Position numbers and translations under genes: made by a program. Below are positions 34,584 through 43,055 of a stretch of 64,000 nt of DNA, in pieces. The notes under the pieces are model-generated. The model made no database searches and had not been told where the DNA came from. It was given only the letters and a program-made list of their open reading frames with translations. How positions within the stretch are numbered: the stretch's first letter is position 1; each line of letters starts with the position of its first letter. This DNA comes from Candidatus Thalassospirochaeta sargassi (GTDB lineage Bacteria > Spirochaetota > Spirochaetia > UBA9216): contig JAQQAL010000014.1 of assembly GCA_028532855.1 (NCBI GenBank), forward strand, positions 1-64,000, given 5' to 3'.

Positions 34584-35427
34584 TTATTTTCACCGCTCCT
34601 GATACTGTACTCATCTCGATTAATGCGCCGCCGCTTCCTATAGTGCCCCTGATTGAATTTCTCCTGGTTTCGGTTACGGCAACCGGGATATCTGATGAGA
34701 CAGAACCGCTGACTGAATGCAGATCAACTTCCGCGTTTAGCCCGGAGGGAACATCAAGCAGGAGCCTTCCTGAAACCGAGCTTATTTTTACTGAAGTTGA
34801 GGATGATGCCTCTTTCAATTCGCCTTCAATTCTGCCGGATGTAGTTGATGCCTTTATATTTGTTCCTGAACTTACAAACGACAATGAACCGCTCACGCTT
34901 GAAATATCCAGGTCTCCGGCTGAATCCGTGCTTACGGCTCCTGAGGTAGAAGAAAGCTTCTGTTTCACTGTGCCGCTGAGGCCCTGAATTTTTATCCCGC
35001 CGCTTACCGACCCAGCTTCGATATTGTCAATGTCAGCAGGTACTTTCAGAAAGAAGTCAACAGAACCGAAATTACCGGCGGTTCTCGGGTAGACTGCCTT
35101 AATTGTCAGCTCAGACCCTTCCTTGTCGATTTTTACGTCAGGATGCCGGCCCGGTCCACGTTTGATGTAATCTAGCTGAACGGTATCGCCGCTCCAGGAC
35201 TCGACCTCTATTCTTCCGGAGACATTGCCGATTTCTAAAGCAGTTATTGCCGTGTTGGAATTATAGGTGCCCGATTCTTCTCCTTCTCCGGCATGCTCCT
35301 GGTCTGTATATGATGAGGCTTTATAGAAAGGCTCATCAATGAAAAGGCTGTAGAAGGCGAAGGCTGCTATTGCCAGAACGATTAAAAAGCCTAATATATT
35401 GGCCAGATCAAGTGCCGAACGTTTCAT
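34576..35427 (-). CDS. DUF4097-like beta-repeat membrane protein
   Basis: A 283-residue protein: an N-terminal helix (ALDLANILGFLIVLAIAAFAFYSLF) and then repeated short strands rich in SVSG (NVSGRIEVES, SVSGGIKIQ, SVSGSLSF, SVSGRLLLDV, TVSGAVKI), as in DUF4097 proteins, which probably form a beta-helix outside the membrane. The ATG at 35427 follows the stop codon of the upstream 2TM gene as TGATATG, so the ORF-track start inside that gene is unlikely. It is co-transcribed with the 2TM gene; this pair often occurs in envelope-stress or transporter contexts. Confidence 0.75.
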   Translation of the reverse strand: MKRSALDLANILGFLIVLAIAAFAFYSLFIDEPFYKASSYTDQEHAGEGEESGTYNSNTAITALEIGNVSGRIEVESWSGDTVQLDYIKRGPGRHPDVKIDKEGSELTIKAVYPRTAGNFGSVDFFLKVPADIDNIEAGSVSGGIKIQGLSGTVKQKLSSTSGAVSTDSAGDLDISSVSGSLSFVSSGTNIKASTTSGRIEGELKEASSSTSVKISSVSGRLLLDVPSGLNAEVDLHSVSGSVSSDIPVAVTETRRNSIRGTIGSGGALIEMSTVSGAVKITK

Positions 35428-35428
35428 A

Positions 35429-35713
35429 TCAGTCCCGGATCTCCCTGTCGTCCATCGCTTCAAGCTCTCGCTCAATCATTCTCTCTTCGAAGAGGCTTCC
35501 CTTGAATGTGTAAACAGACAGAAAGTGTGATACAATACCTATTCCCCAGCCCAATGCCGGCCAGAGCCACCACTGATATCCATTGTAGGTTATGTTGTTA
35601 ACAACTGCGAGAAAAGCTATTACGATCAAGTAGGTTACGAGGTGACGCAAAAAATCTATCTTTGCTTTAGCCCTTTTCCTTGCTATTCTGTATTTTTCTT
35701 CTCTTTCATCCAT
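35429..35713 (-). CDS. 2TM-domain protein
   Basis: A 94-residue protein with two membrane helices (HLVTYLIVIAFLAVVNNIT and WLWPALGWGIGIVSHFLSVY) and charged ends, matching the 2TM family (PF13239). GGAGG precedes the ATG. It is the first gene of a two-gene operon with the DUF4097 protein. Function unknown. Confidence 0.82.
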   Translation of the reverse strand: MDEREEKYRIARKRAKAKIDFLRHLVTYLIVIAFLAVVNNITYNGYQWWLWPALGWGIGIVSHFLSVYTFKGSLFEERMIERELEAMDDREIRD

Positions 35714-35753
35714 AGAGTTCCTCCATATCTGTATTCAATATAACACGGCAGTA

Positions 35754-35782
35754 TTCTCAAAGTGTTACTTTTTATATAGAAT
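35754..35782 (+). promoter_or_regulatory. Predicted leaderless promoter of the O-methyltransferase gene
   Basis: TTCTCA (35754-35759), a 17-bp spacer and TAGAAT (35777-35782), then exactly 6 bases to the ATG at 35789. There is no Shine-Dalgarno. Confidence 0.45.
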
Positions 35783-35788
35783 TCAATT

Positions 35789-36412
35789 ATGGCACAAGAT
35801 GAAAAGATATTAGAGTATATGCGAAGTTTTATAAAATCCAATATTGAGACTGCTGATCAGATAGCGGACTCAAACGACCGGAGAAATGATGTTCAGCCGT
35901 CGGTTGAACCTGAGACCGGCCGCTTCCTTGAGTTCATGATAAGGCTGACGGATGCTAAAAGGGTTCTGGAGCTCGGCACAAGCAACGGTTATTCGGGATT
36001 GTGGATGTTGAAGGCTCTTGAATCGACCGGGGGGAACCTTGTAACAATAGATTCAAAAGAGAGGCTGCATCTTGAGGCCGTGGACAACTTCCGTGAAGCC
36101 GGGTTCGGGAACGTTGATGCAATTTACGGTGATGCAGCGGAGCAGGTTGCAAATCTGGAGCCCGGATTTGATCTGATCTTTCAGGACTGCGGAAAGTACC
36201 TCTACCCCGAACTCTTTGAAGCAACAGTTTCGCTCCTGCGTCGAGGCGGGGTGATAATTGCTGACGATACCCTTTTTTCTGTAAACAACAGTGTTCGCTC
36301 AAATCTGGGCCGATATACTGATCAATACAATCATCTGGCTTTTAATAGTAGTAAACTACTAACATCAATTCTTCCTGTCGGACATGGAATAACGATGAGT
36401 TTTAAACTATAA
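35789..36412 (+). CDS. O-methyltransferase family 3-like, SAM-dependent
   Basis: A 207-residue class I methyltransferase of the O-MT/COMT-like family. SAM-binding motif RVLELGTSNGYSGLWML, motif II LVTIDSKE, and DAIYGDAAEQV followed by FDLIFQDCGKYLY. Substrate unknown. Probably leaderless. It is followed 7 bases later by the HAD gene, whose predicted -10 overlaps its stop codon. Confidence 0.82.
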   Translation: MAQDEKILEYMRSFIKSNIETADQIADSNDRRNDVQPSVEPETGRFLEFMIRLTDAKRVLELGTSNGYSGLWMLKALESTGGNLVTIDSKERLHLEAVDNFREAGFGNVDAIYGDAAEQVANLEPGFDLIFQDCGKYLYPELFEATVSLLRRGGVIIADDTLFSVNNSVRSNLGRYTDQYNHLAFNSSKLLTSILPVGHGITMSFKL

Positions 36413-36413
36413 T
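36408..36413 (+). promoter_or_regulatory. Perfect -10 TATAAT of a predicted leaderless promoter
   Basis: TATAAT overlaps the stop codon of the methyltransferase gene and is followed by exactly 6 bases (CTGATT) and the ATG at 36420. The -35 position at 17 bp reads TGGAAT, which is weak. Confidence 0.45.
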
Positions 36414-36419
36414 CTGATT

Positions 36420-37214
36420 ATGAAACATTTAAGAGATAAAAAAGCATTTATATGTGACATGGACGGAGTTATTTACCACGGGAACATACTGCTGCCCGGT
36501 GTTAAAGATTTTGTGAAATGGCTCAGAAAAGAAGAAAAGAAATTCCTGTTTCTGACTAACGCCAGTCAGCGGTCTCCTCTTGAGCTGCAGCAGAAGCTTT
36601 CCCGTCTGGGTGTTGAGGTTGAAAAAGAACACTTTTATACAAGTGCCCTCGCAACTGCCGGATTCCTCGCTCAGCAGCAGCCCGGAGGTTCAGTATTCGT
36701 CATAGGAGAGGCTGGACTAATAAATGCCCTCTATGATGCAGGCATGACAATGAACGATGTAAATCCCGACTACGTAGTTGTGGGGGAATCAAAAACATAC
36801 AATATGGATATGCTTGAGCATGCAATAAACCTTGTTATCGGCGGAGCCAAGCTTATAGGTACAAACCCCGACTTGACAGGGCCTATTGAAAATGGAATAT
36901 CACCTGCTACAGGTGCTCTAATGGCTCCAATAGAGCTTTCCACCGGCAATAAGGCTTACTACGTCGGTAAACCTAATCCGCTGATGATGAGACAGGCAAT
37001 GAAGCGTCTTGAATCAAAAAGGGAAGATACTGTTATTGTAGGCGACCGTATGGATACTGATATTATTTCGGGGATTGAATCAGCGATTGCAACAGTACTT
37101 GTTCTCAGCGGTGTCACCGATGAGAAAGAGATGAGACGGTTCGCCTACAGGCCAAACTATATCCTTAAAGGTGTCGGAGAGATCCCGACGTTTACCGGAG
37201 AACAGGCTAAATAA
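36420..37214 (+). CDS. HAD-IIA family sugar-phosphatase (NagD-like)
   Basis: A 264-residue HAD phosphatase. Motif I DMDGVIYHG with both catalytic Asp residues, motif II LTNAS, a C2A cap, then GKPNPLMMRQA and motif IV GDRMDTDI. Homologues dephosphorylate nucleotides and sugar phosphates. It has no Shine-Dalgarno. It lies in a run of same-strand genes between the methyltransferase and an alpha/beta hydrolase. Confidence 0.9.
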   Translation: MKHLRDKKAFICDMDGVIYHGNILLPGVKDFVKWLRKEEKKFLFLTNASQRSPLELQQKLSRLGVEVEKEHFYTSALATAGFLAQQQPGGSVFVIGEAGLINALYDAGMTMNDVNPDYVVVGESKTYNMDMLEHAINLVIGGAKLIGTNPDLTGPIENGISPATGALMAPIELSTGNKAYYVGKPNPLMMRQAMKRLESKREDTVIVGDRMDTDIISGIESAIATVLVLSGVTDEKEMRRFAYRPNYILKGVGEIPTFTGEQAK

Positions 37215-37220
37215 ACCGTG

Positions 37221-38015
37221 ATGCTTAATTATAAAGAATACGTATCAAAGTCCCGTACGTCTGACGGTAAACAACCGACCGTCTTCTTCCTTCACGGGCT
37301 GCTGGGCAGTGCAGACAACTGGGGTTCCACCTGCCGCGAGCTGAGCGAGGCGGGCCTCCGGTGCATTGCCGTTGATCAGCGCAACCACGGAAGCTCTCCG
37401 CACAGTTCTGAGATGAGTTATCCACTAATGGCCGATGATCTTATCACAGTTGCTGATAGCCTGGGTCTGGATACCTTCAGCATTGTCGGCCATTCAATGG
37501 GCGGTAAAACGGCAATGGAAGCAGCTCTTCGCCATCCGAATCGCATAGCTTCGATTGTAGTTGCCGACATTGCACCGGTTCAATATAAACCGGCCTATGT
37601 CGACTACATAAATGCCCTTAAAAAGGTTGAGCTTGAGGGAGTGACAAGGAGATCTGACGCCGGCGCGCAGCTCGAACAGCTTGTCCCCGACCGCAGTCTG
37701 CGGATGTTCTTCCTGACGAACCTTCGAAAAAACGAAAAGGGCGAGTTTCGGTGGAGAATTAATATAGATGGAATAACCTCTAATTATGCTAACATCTGGA
37801 GTGCAATTGGGGGAGGGCGGAGCTTCAGTGGTCCTGTTCTGTTTATGAAGGGAGAGAATTCTGATTTTATCCTGGATAAACACCTTGATATGATGAGAGA
37901 ACTTTTCCCTGCCTTCAGGCTTCAGGTTATCGAAAACTCGGGGCACTGGGTTCATACCGAACAGCCCGCGATCTTCCGAACCGGTTTAAGAGATTTTTTT
38001 ACTTCTTCTTTTTAG
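37221..38015 (+). CDS. Alpha/beta hydrolase (YbfF-like esterase)
   Basis: A 264-residue hydrolase. Oxyanion region FFLHGLLGSADNWG, nucleophile Ser in VGHSMGGKTA, and the catalytic His in ENSGHWVHTEQP. VDQRNHGSSPHS resembles YbfF-type esterases. ATG at 37221 chosen; GTG at 37218 is an alternative. The 3' end overlaps the convergent ThuA-like gene by 17 bases. Confidence 0.86.
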   Translation: MLNYKEYVSKSRTSDGKQPTVFFLHGLLGSADNWGSTCRELSEAGLRCIAVDQRNHGSSPHSSEMSYPLMADDLITVADSLGLDTFSIVGHSMGGKTAMEAALRHPNRIASIVVADIAPVQYKPAYVDYINALKKVELEGVTRRSDAGAQLEQLVPDRSLRMFFLTNLRKNEKGEFRWRINIDGITSNYANIWSAIGGGRSFSGPVLFMKGENSDFILDKHLDMMRELFPAFRLQVIENSGHWVHTEQPAIFRTGLRDFFTSSF

Positions 38016-38631
38016 GTTTCAGGATGTAGCTGAGTCCTGCGGATATCAGTCTCCTGATTTCAAATAATTCAAAGGTACCTGGCAGGTGTCCAAGGTTGAT
38101 GCAGCATACCCTGCCTTCACCCCTTTTTCTGGTCCAGACAACTGGAACTTCCTTACCGTTAATATCGGCAGTCATCTGTATCTTGACTTTTTCCTTGAAG
38201 TCGTGAATATAAATCTCATCGCGAATCTTAAAAACGGGAAAATCAGAGAACATTTTCGAAGCATCAGTTCTAGGTTTCATCCTGAAGTTCTGGACTCCTG
38301 AAGATTCGATGAACCTTCCGCCGGTAATGGAAAAAAATGCCTCGCTTGAAGCATAGGAGGCCGTCGCTGAGTGTAGGGTCATCAATCCGCCGCCTCGTTT
38401 TACATACTTTTTAAGGGCTTTTTCGGCTTTCTCAGTGAGTTTAACCTCTTTTTTACCATGATAAAGAATAACTGCATCGTAGGCAGCCAGTAGTCCGGCG
38501 GTTTTTTCATTCAACTCACCTGCATAATGAAGATCTATATAGCGTATTTCTTTCAGAAATTTTCTAAGCAGTAATCTTGCTTTTAGAGGGGGATTGATTA
38601 GTCCGCTTGAAATAAGAAGTACATCATTCAA
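37999..38631 (-). CDS. ThuA-like domain protein
   Basis: A ThuA-family protein (class I glutamine amidotransferase-like fold) with AYDAVILYHGKKEVKL, KYVKRGGGLMTLHSATASY and RGEGRVCCINLGH. The TTG at 38631 is preferred because AAAGGAAG stands 8 bases upstream and the protein then begins at the first strand (LNDVLLISSG). The ORF-track ATG at 38682 lacks a ribosome site and adds 17 residues. Relatives are linked to sugar or trehalose utilisation. Function here is unknown. Confidence 0.72.
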   Translation of the reverse strand: MNDVLLISSGLINPPLKARLLLRKFLKEIRYIDLHYAGELNEKTAGLLAAYDAVILYHGKKEVKLTEKAEKALKKYVKRGGGLMTLHSATASYASSEAFFSITGGRFIESSGVQNFRMKPRTDASKMFSDFPVFKIRDEIYIHDFKEKVKIQMTADINGKEVPVVWTRKRGEGRVCCINLGHLPGTFELFEIRRLISAGLSYILKPKKKK

Positions 38632-38853
38632 AATTTTATCTTCCTTTACCTCTAAACAGGTTTTTGCGCCCGATAATAACATGTATCCAACCGGCGGTAA
38701 ATTGTTTAATGCTCTGTTCCGGAATTTTTAACATTTCTCTTCTACCCTGGTGTAGTGTTGCCCACCAATATTGCTGTATCCGGCTGATTATCATTCATGA
38801 CTAAATTACTTATCCTGTTTGCAATTTGCCTATGTACAGTAAAAGGAGAAGCG

Positions 38854-38985
38854 ATGGCTGCAAATTGCGCTAATAAAGAAAAAAATATGAAATATTGTAA
38901 TTGCACCTTTCCCCGCGGAAAGAAGGGTTTCTGCTGTGAGTGTATTTCCTGCCACAGAGCGCGGGCTGGATATTTTCGGAAGTAA
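38854..38985 (+). CDS. Small cysteine-rich protein, DUF6485-like
   Basis: A 43-residue protein beginning MAANCANKEKNMKYCNCTF, with a later CCECISCH segment. The cysteine spacing resembles DUF6485 proteins and suggests metal binding. The ATG at 38854 has AAAGGAGA upstream. The ORF-track start at 38797 would add a 19-residue hydrophobic stretch and lacks a ribosome site, so the shorter cytosolic form is preferred. Function unknown. Confidence 0.72.
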   Translation: MAANCANKEKNMKYCNCTFPRGKKGFCCECISCHRARAGYFRK

Positions 38986-39008
38986 ATTACGTTTAACTAA
39001 AATAATTA

Positions 39009-39037
39009 TTGCCTGCTAATATTACAGGTGTTATATT
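39009..39037 (+). promoter_or_regulatory. Predicted promoter of the OmpA-domain gene
   Basis: TTGCCT (39009-39014), a 17-bp spacer and TATATT (39032-39037), 50 bases before the ATG, which has its own TAGGAAA ribosome site. Confidence 0.45.
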
Positions 39038-39086
39038 CTGTATTAAGTATATTTAATAAGTTCAATATAGAACTGTAGGAAATGAA

Positions 39087-40649
39087 ATGAAAAAAACAAT
39101 AATTATTTCTATTTTTTTGGTGTCGGCTGTTTTCCCCTCATTTGCTGAAGAGCAGGATTTTAATTTTATCGTTCCGGAACACGAACAAAAGGACTGGGAG
39201 CAGATCAGTCTTGAGGTTCTTGTCCACGAAATTGAAGAAGATGCCAGTGCGCTTGGATTGCAGGATTTTAAAGTCCTGGCCGAGGATAGCAGTATCTCGA
39301 TCATATATCGTGATCTGCTTTTTCCGCCTGATTCTCCTGAGATAACCGACGAGACCCTGAACAAGATTCAACGGCTGGCTCTTGTTATCGAACGGTTTGC
39401 GAACAAGATTATCCTTGTTGAGGGTCATTCTGCAAAGGTAGCAGGAGCAGCTGATGATGGGACTGAATTGTCTTTGAACAGGGCTCGTGCGGTCACTGGT
39501 GAACTGGCGGCAACCGGAATCTTTTCAGAAGACAGAATGCGGGCCTATGGTTTTGGTGAATATCAGCCTGTTGCGGGGAATGAAACCGAAGAAGGCCGGA
39601 TTCAAAACCGTCGTGTCGAAATCTCAATTACCGATCACTTTGCTGATGACGCCGATTACAAGATTTCTGACCCTGCAGTCTGGTGGCGGACTTTGAGCGA
39701 TATTGAACAGCCGGGTTATATGGTTTTTTTGTTTGACAATGAAAAAACCTCAGCCGGTGAATTAACAACAATCCTGCTTGAAAACGGATTTTCCTATGCC
39801 AGAGCATATGATACCGAAGAAGGGGTAGCCCTTGTTTATCCTGATGTCACCTATGATGAGGAGAATACATATCCGGATGATTGGAGCCTTCAATCACTTG
39901 ATTTTCTATTGGAAAAACTTCCTGTCGATGATACCACCCAGGTTCGTATAGGAGGCCGGGGCGGCGAGTTTACCGGCGAAGAAGCCGCTGAAGCACGCTA
40001 TAATACCGGTTTATATATCGCTTCGTCGCAGACCCTGCTCCCTGAGAGCACCCTGATAGGGGATGAACCATGGGCATATGATATATGCAGCGATGGTCGG
40101 GGAGGTGACGAAACGGTCGATTTTATTGATGCTATGGATTTCAGCATTGTTGAAACCAATCCGATTGCAAGATACCGGGAATTTTCCAATATGGGAATCG
40201 GAGCTGGATTCGGTCTCCGATTCGGCATCCCGTCTGCAGCGAATACGGCATGGGAGCCTCTGCGCTTGGTCCTTGGTTTGAACGGATTATATCATATCGG
40301 AGATAACACCTCTTCCGTAGAAAGCCTATGGGAGGGTGAATGGCGTTTTGAAGCCGGTTACCGGATAGATCTTACTGATATTATTGCCTTTACTCCCTTT
40401 CTTGGGTACGGGGGTACGGTTCATGTTCTGACCGACACGACTCAGTCCGGTGTCATTCGCAGCGGCGAGGTTTTTTACAGTCAGACAGCCTCTTTTAAAA
40501 CCGATTTCGAAATAATGCCGGAGAAATGGGTGCTTGACGACGGTACCGGAATAGGAATATTTATCCAGCCCTGGTACAGGATTTTCTTTGACCAGGACTA
40601 TCTTGGACATTCGGTGAATGCAGCGGCCGGCATCCGGTTTGATTTCTAG
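39087..40649 (+). CDS. Outer-membrane protein with OmpA-like domain followed by a predicted barrel
   Basis: A 520-residue exported protein. Signal peptide (IIISIFLVSAVFPSFA); an OmpA-like peptidoglycan-binding domain at about residues 70-185 (VEGHSAKVAG, LSLNRARAVTGELAATGI, NRRVEISI); a central region of unknown fold; and a C-terminal 200 residues with alternating strands ending in Phe (AAAGIRFDF), as in outer-membrane barrels. The domain order is the reverse of classical OmpA. It is 21 bases upstream of the PKD lipoprotein gene. It probably tethers the outer membrane to the cell wall. Confidence 0.75.
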   Translation: MKKTIIISIFLVSAVFPSFAEEQDFNFIVPEHEQKDWEQISLEVLVHEIEEDASALGLQDFKVLAEDSSISIIYRDLLFPPDSPEITDETLNKIQRLALVIERFANKIILVEGHSAKVAGAADDGTELSLNRARAVTGELAATGIFSEDRMRAYGFGEYQPVAGNETEEGRIQNRRVEISITDHFADDADYKISDPAVWWRTLSDIEQPGYMVFLFDNEKTSAGELTTILLENGFSYARAYDTEEGVALVYPDVTYDEENTYPDDWSLQSLDFLLEKLPVDDTTQVRIGGRGGEFTGEEAAEARYNTGLYIASSQTLLPESTLIGDEPWAYDICSDGRGGDETVDFIDAMDFSIVETNPIARYREFSNMGIGAGFGLRFGIPSAANTAWEPLRLVLGLNGLYHIGDNTSSVESLWEGEWRFEAGYRIDLTDIIAFTPFLGYGGTVHVLTDTTQSGVIRSGEVFYSQTASFKTDFEIMPEKWVLDDGTGIGIFIQPWYRIFFDQDYLGHSVNAAAGIRFDF

Positions 40650-40670
40650 GAATATTTAAAGGATTTTATT

Positions 40671-42107
40671 ATGAAAAATAAATTAGTTTTTACAACAATA
40701 ATATTAATTGCAGTTATTTCCATATACGGATGTTCAGATATGCTAACTGAGGATCCAAACAGACCCCCCTCGATTTCTCTTGGTGAAGATGTATTTGTTC
40801 TTTATCCGGGTGTTGAGCAGGAGCTTGATATCAGCGAATCATTTGATGTCGATGAACAGAGTTTATCATACAGCTGGAGTGTTTTTGATGCTCCCGATGA
40901 TGCTGTTTACACCCTGAGTGGGGAAGATCAGCCGGTCGCGACATTTTCAGCTGAAACAGTCGGTGACTATTACCTGACAGCCAATGTATCTGATGAATAT
41001 GATGAAGATGATGTTTCTGTTCTATTTATTACAGTCACGCATGATGCTCCTGTAGCAGTCGGCGGTTCAGGCGCTGATCTGTACCCGGGTATATCATATA
41101 CCCTCAGCGGCAGCGCAAGCGATGATGATCCGGACGGTGCTTCTTCATTAACATATCTATGGACTGTTACACCGCCAGACCCCTCTGCGGAATATACACT
41201 CACAGGTGAAACCAGTCTGACTCCGACTTTTGTGACAGGCTTTATTGCCGACGGCGATACAGATTACAGCACCGTACCTGATTATCTCGGCAGTTACACT
41301 CTGACACTGACTGTGATCGACGAATGGGGTCTGACTGATACTGATGATGTAGTTATCGAGGTTTCTAATGATAACCCCGCTGCTGATATTGCCACGTTTG
41401 CATCACCGGCTGCCGGTGGCACGGTAAACCTTGATGGTTCCGCTTCTGAGGATACGGATAATGCCAGGCGTCAGACGGAGGATTTGAGATATGTCTGGTC
41501 CGTGACTGATTCACCAGTCGGCTCTACCTGGGAATGGAATACAGAGGGAGACGGTACGGATTCATCATTTGATACCGCGAATATTGACAATGTTGATTTC
41601 ACTCCGACTGATGCAGGAGTCTATACGCTTCGTTTAACCGTCTACGATGAATACGGAGCCTCCGGGTCTCAATCTGTGATTTTTGGAACTACGGGAAATA
41701 CCGCGCCGTCTCTCTGGGTTGCAGGCGGTATTGTCTCCAGTTCGGATACGAGACAGGGTGACGGTACAGGCGGAAACGGGTATTCTGATGATGATACCTC
41801 AGGCTCGGATGATGATAATGATGGGTTCACTATAGATGCTTCGCTTGCGATTAATAATGCCGAAAATGACACCCTTGAATATTCATGGCTATTTGATGAT
41901 TTTGCCGGAACTATTGAACTGATGGTAGAGGGGGCTACTCAGACATTGAGTCCGGGGCAGGCAATCTCTACCGGCGAAGATAGTATTCTTACAATCGCAC
42001 CGACCCTATCATCTTATCCTGATGATGCGGATGATTTTACGATTACGATTACAGTAACCGATGGAATTGAAACTGATTCACTGGAAATCTATTTTGATTT
42101 ATTTTGA
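40671..42107 (+). CDS. PKD-repeat surface lipoprotein
   Basis: A 478-residue acidic lipoprotein with lipobox IYGC at about residue 21. About four PKD-like units follow, marked by YSWSVFDAP, YLWTVTPP, YVWSVTDSP and YSWLFDDF, each after a GSAS/ESFD-type turn and ending in a VxDEYG/VTDG strand. The last unit is preceded by an Asp-rich linker (SDDDTSGSDDDNDGF) that could bind calcium. AAAGGA precedes the ATG. It is co-transcribed with the OmpA-domain gene and is likely to be surface-displayed. A strong terminator follows. Confidence 0.8.
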   Translation: MKNKLVFTTIILIAVISIYGCSDMLTEDPNRPPSISLGEDVFVLYPGVEQELDISESFDVDEQSLSYSWSVFDAPDDAVYTLSGEDQPVATFSAETVGDYYLTANVSDEYDEDDVSVLFITVTHDAPVAVGGSGADLYPGISYTLSGSASDDDPDGASSLTYLWTVTPPDPSAEYTLTGETSLTPTFVTGFIADGDTDYSTVPDYLGSYTLTLTVIDEWGLTDTDDVVIEVSNDNPAADIATFASPAAGGTVNLDGSASEDTDNARRQTEDLRYVWSVTDSPVGSTWEWNTEGDGTDSSFDTANIDNVDFTPTDAGVYTLRLTVYDEYGASGSQSVIFGTTGNTAPSLWVAGGIVSSSDTRQGDGTGGNGYSDDDTSGSDDDNDGFTIDASLAINNAENDTLEYSWLFDDFAGTIELMVEGATQTLSPGQAISTGEDSILTIAPTLSSYPDDADDFTITITVTDGIETDSLEIYFDLF

Positions 42108-42136
42108 TAATCTGACTATATTGTCTGATTAAAGCA

Positions 42137-42167
42137 AAGGCCGTCGTTCATCGACGGTCTTTTTTTA
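42137..42167 (+). terminator. Rho-independent terminator
   Basis: AGGCCGTCG pairs with CGACGGTCT around TTCAT (CCGTCG 42141-42146 with CGACGG 42152-42157), followed by seven T. Confidence 0.85.
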
Positions 42168-42216
42168 TCAAAAAAATACTTACATTGATCAATAACGGTC
42201 AAAAAAGCTTTACAAA

Positions 42217-42247
42217 CAATCATAAAACAGCTAATATCAATCATAAA
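42217..42247 (+). repeat. Direct repeat CAATCATAAA, 21-bp period, before the DeoR gene
   Basis: CAATCATAAA occurs at 42217-42226 and 42238-42247, 21 bp apart (two helical turns), ending at the ribosome site of the DeoR-family gene. A candidate operator for that regulator. Confidence 0.45.
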
Positions 42248-42256
42248 GGAGCAATA

Positions 42257-43054
42257 ATGCCTGGGAGTTTGATACCCGCGGGGCGTCGGAATGGTATGCT
42301 GGCGGAGATTAAGGAAAAAGGTTTTGCCGGCGTTGATGAACTTGCGGAAAAATTTGATGTTTCGGTTATTACGGTCAGACGCGATCTTGATCAGCTTGAA
42401 TTGGAAGGTCATATTGAGCGAACCCACGGCGGGGCAATCTATACCCGTCATATTTCATCGGAATCTACCTATAAAGAAAAGAATGTACGCAATCACGGAG
42501 TAAAGGCTGCAATCGGCAGGCGAGCCGCGGAACTTGCCTCCTCCGGGGATACAATTTTTGTAAACAGCGGTTCCACCACCTTTCAGATTATTGTCTCACT
42601 TCTGGAGATCCCTGATATCAGAATAATTACGAATAATATATCGGCTGCGCTTGAGGTGGATATTCCCTCCGGCTCTGAGATGATACTGATAGGCGGTCAG
42701 TACCGCGCAAACTCAGGCTGTACAATCGGCAGTTTCGCAGCCGAAATGATAGGCAGGCTGAATGTTTCAAGGACCTTTATCGGTGCAGACGGCATCAGCC
42801 TTAAAAGCGGAATTACATCCCCTGTAGCCGAAGAGGCTGCAGTTACACGGCTTATGATTGAGCGTACAGCCGGGCCCGTTGTGATTGCTGCCGACAGCAG
42901 CAAGGTCGGTAGCGTCTCTACCTTTTTTACCGCAGCACTTGATCAGACTGATTTTCTGGTTACCGACGGAAATTTTGATGAAACCTTCAGACCCGACTTC
43001 GAAGAAGCGGGAATAGAAATAATTAAAGCGGAAGATAATTCCACAGGAGATTAA
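42257..43054 (+). CDS. DeoR-family transcriptional regulator
   Basis: A 265-residue regulator. N-terminal winged helix (GFAGVDELAEKFDVSVITVRRDLDQLE, HGGAI) and the C-terminal DeoR sensor domain (NSGSTTFQIIVSLL, GADGIS, VIAADSSKVG). Sensor domains of this family bind phosphorylated sugars or related metabolites. ATG at 42257 with AAAGGAG upstream; the ORF-track start at 42185 overlaps the promoter zone. It leads the operon with a malate/lactate dehydrogenase and malic enzyme and probably controls it. Confidence 0.9.
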   Translation: MPGSLIPAGRRNGMLAEIKEKGFAGVDELAEKFDVSVITVRRDLDQLELEGHIERTHGGAIYTRHISSESTYKEKNVRNHGVKAAIGRRAAELASSGDTIFVNSGSTTFQIIVSLLEIPDIRIITNNISAALEVDIPSGSEMILIGGQYRANSGCTIGSFAAEMIGRLNVSRTFIGADGISLKSGITSPVAEEAAVTRLMIERTAGPVVIAADSSKVGSVSTFFTAALDQTDFLVTDGNFDETFRPDFEEAGIEIIKAEDNSTGD

Positions 43055-43055
43055 T

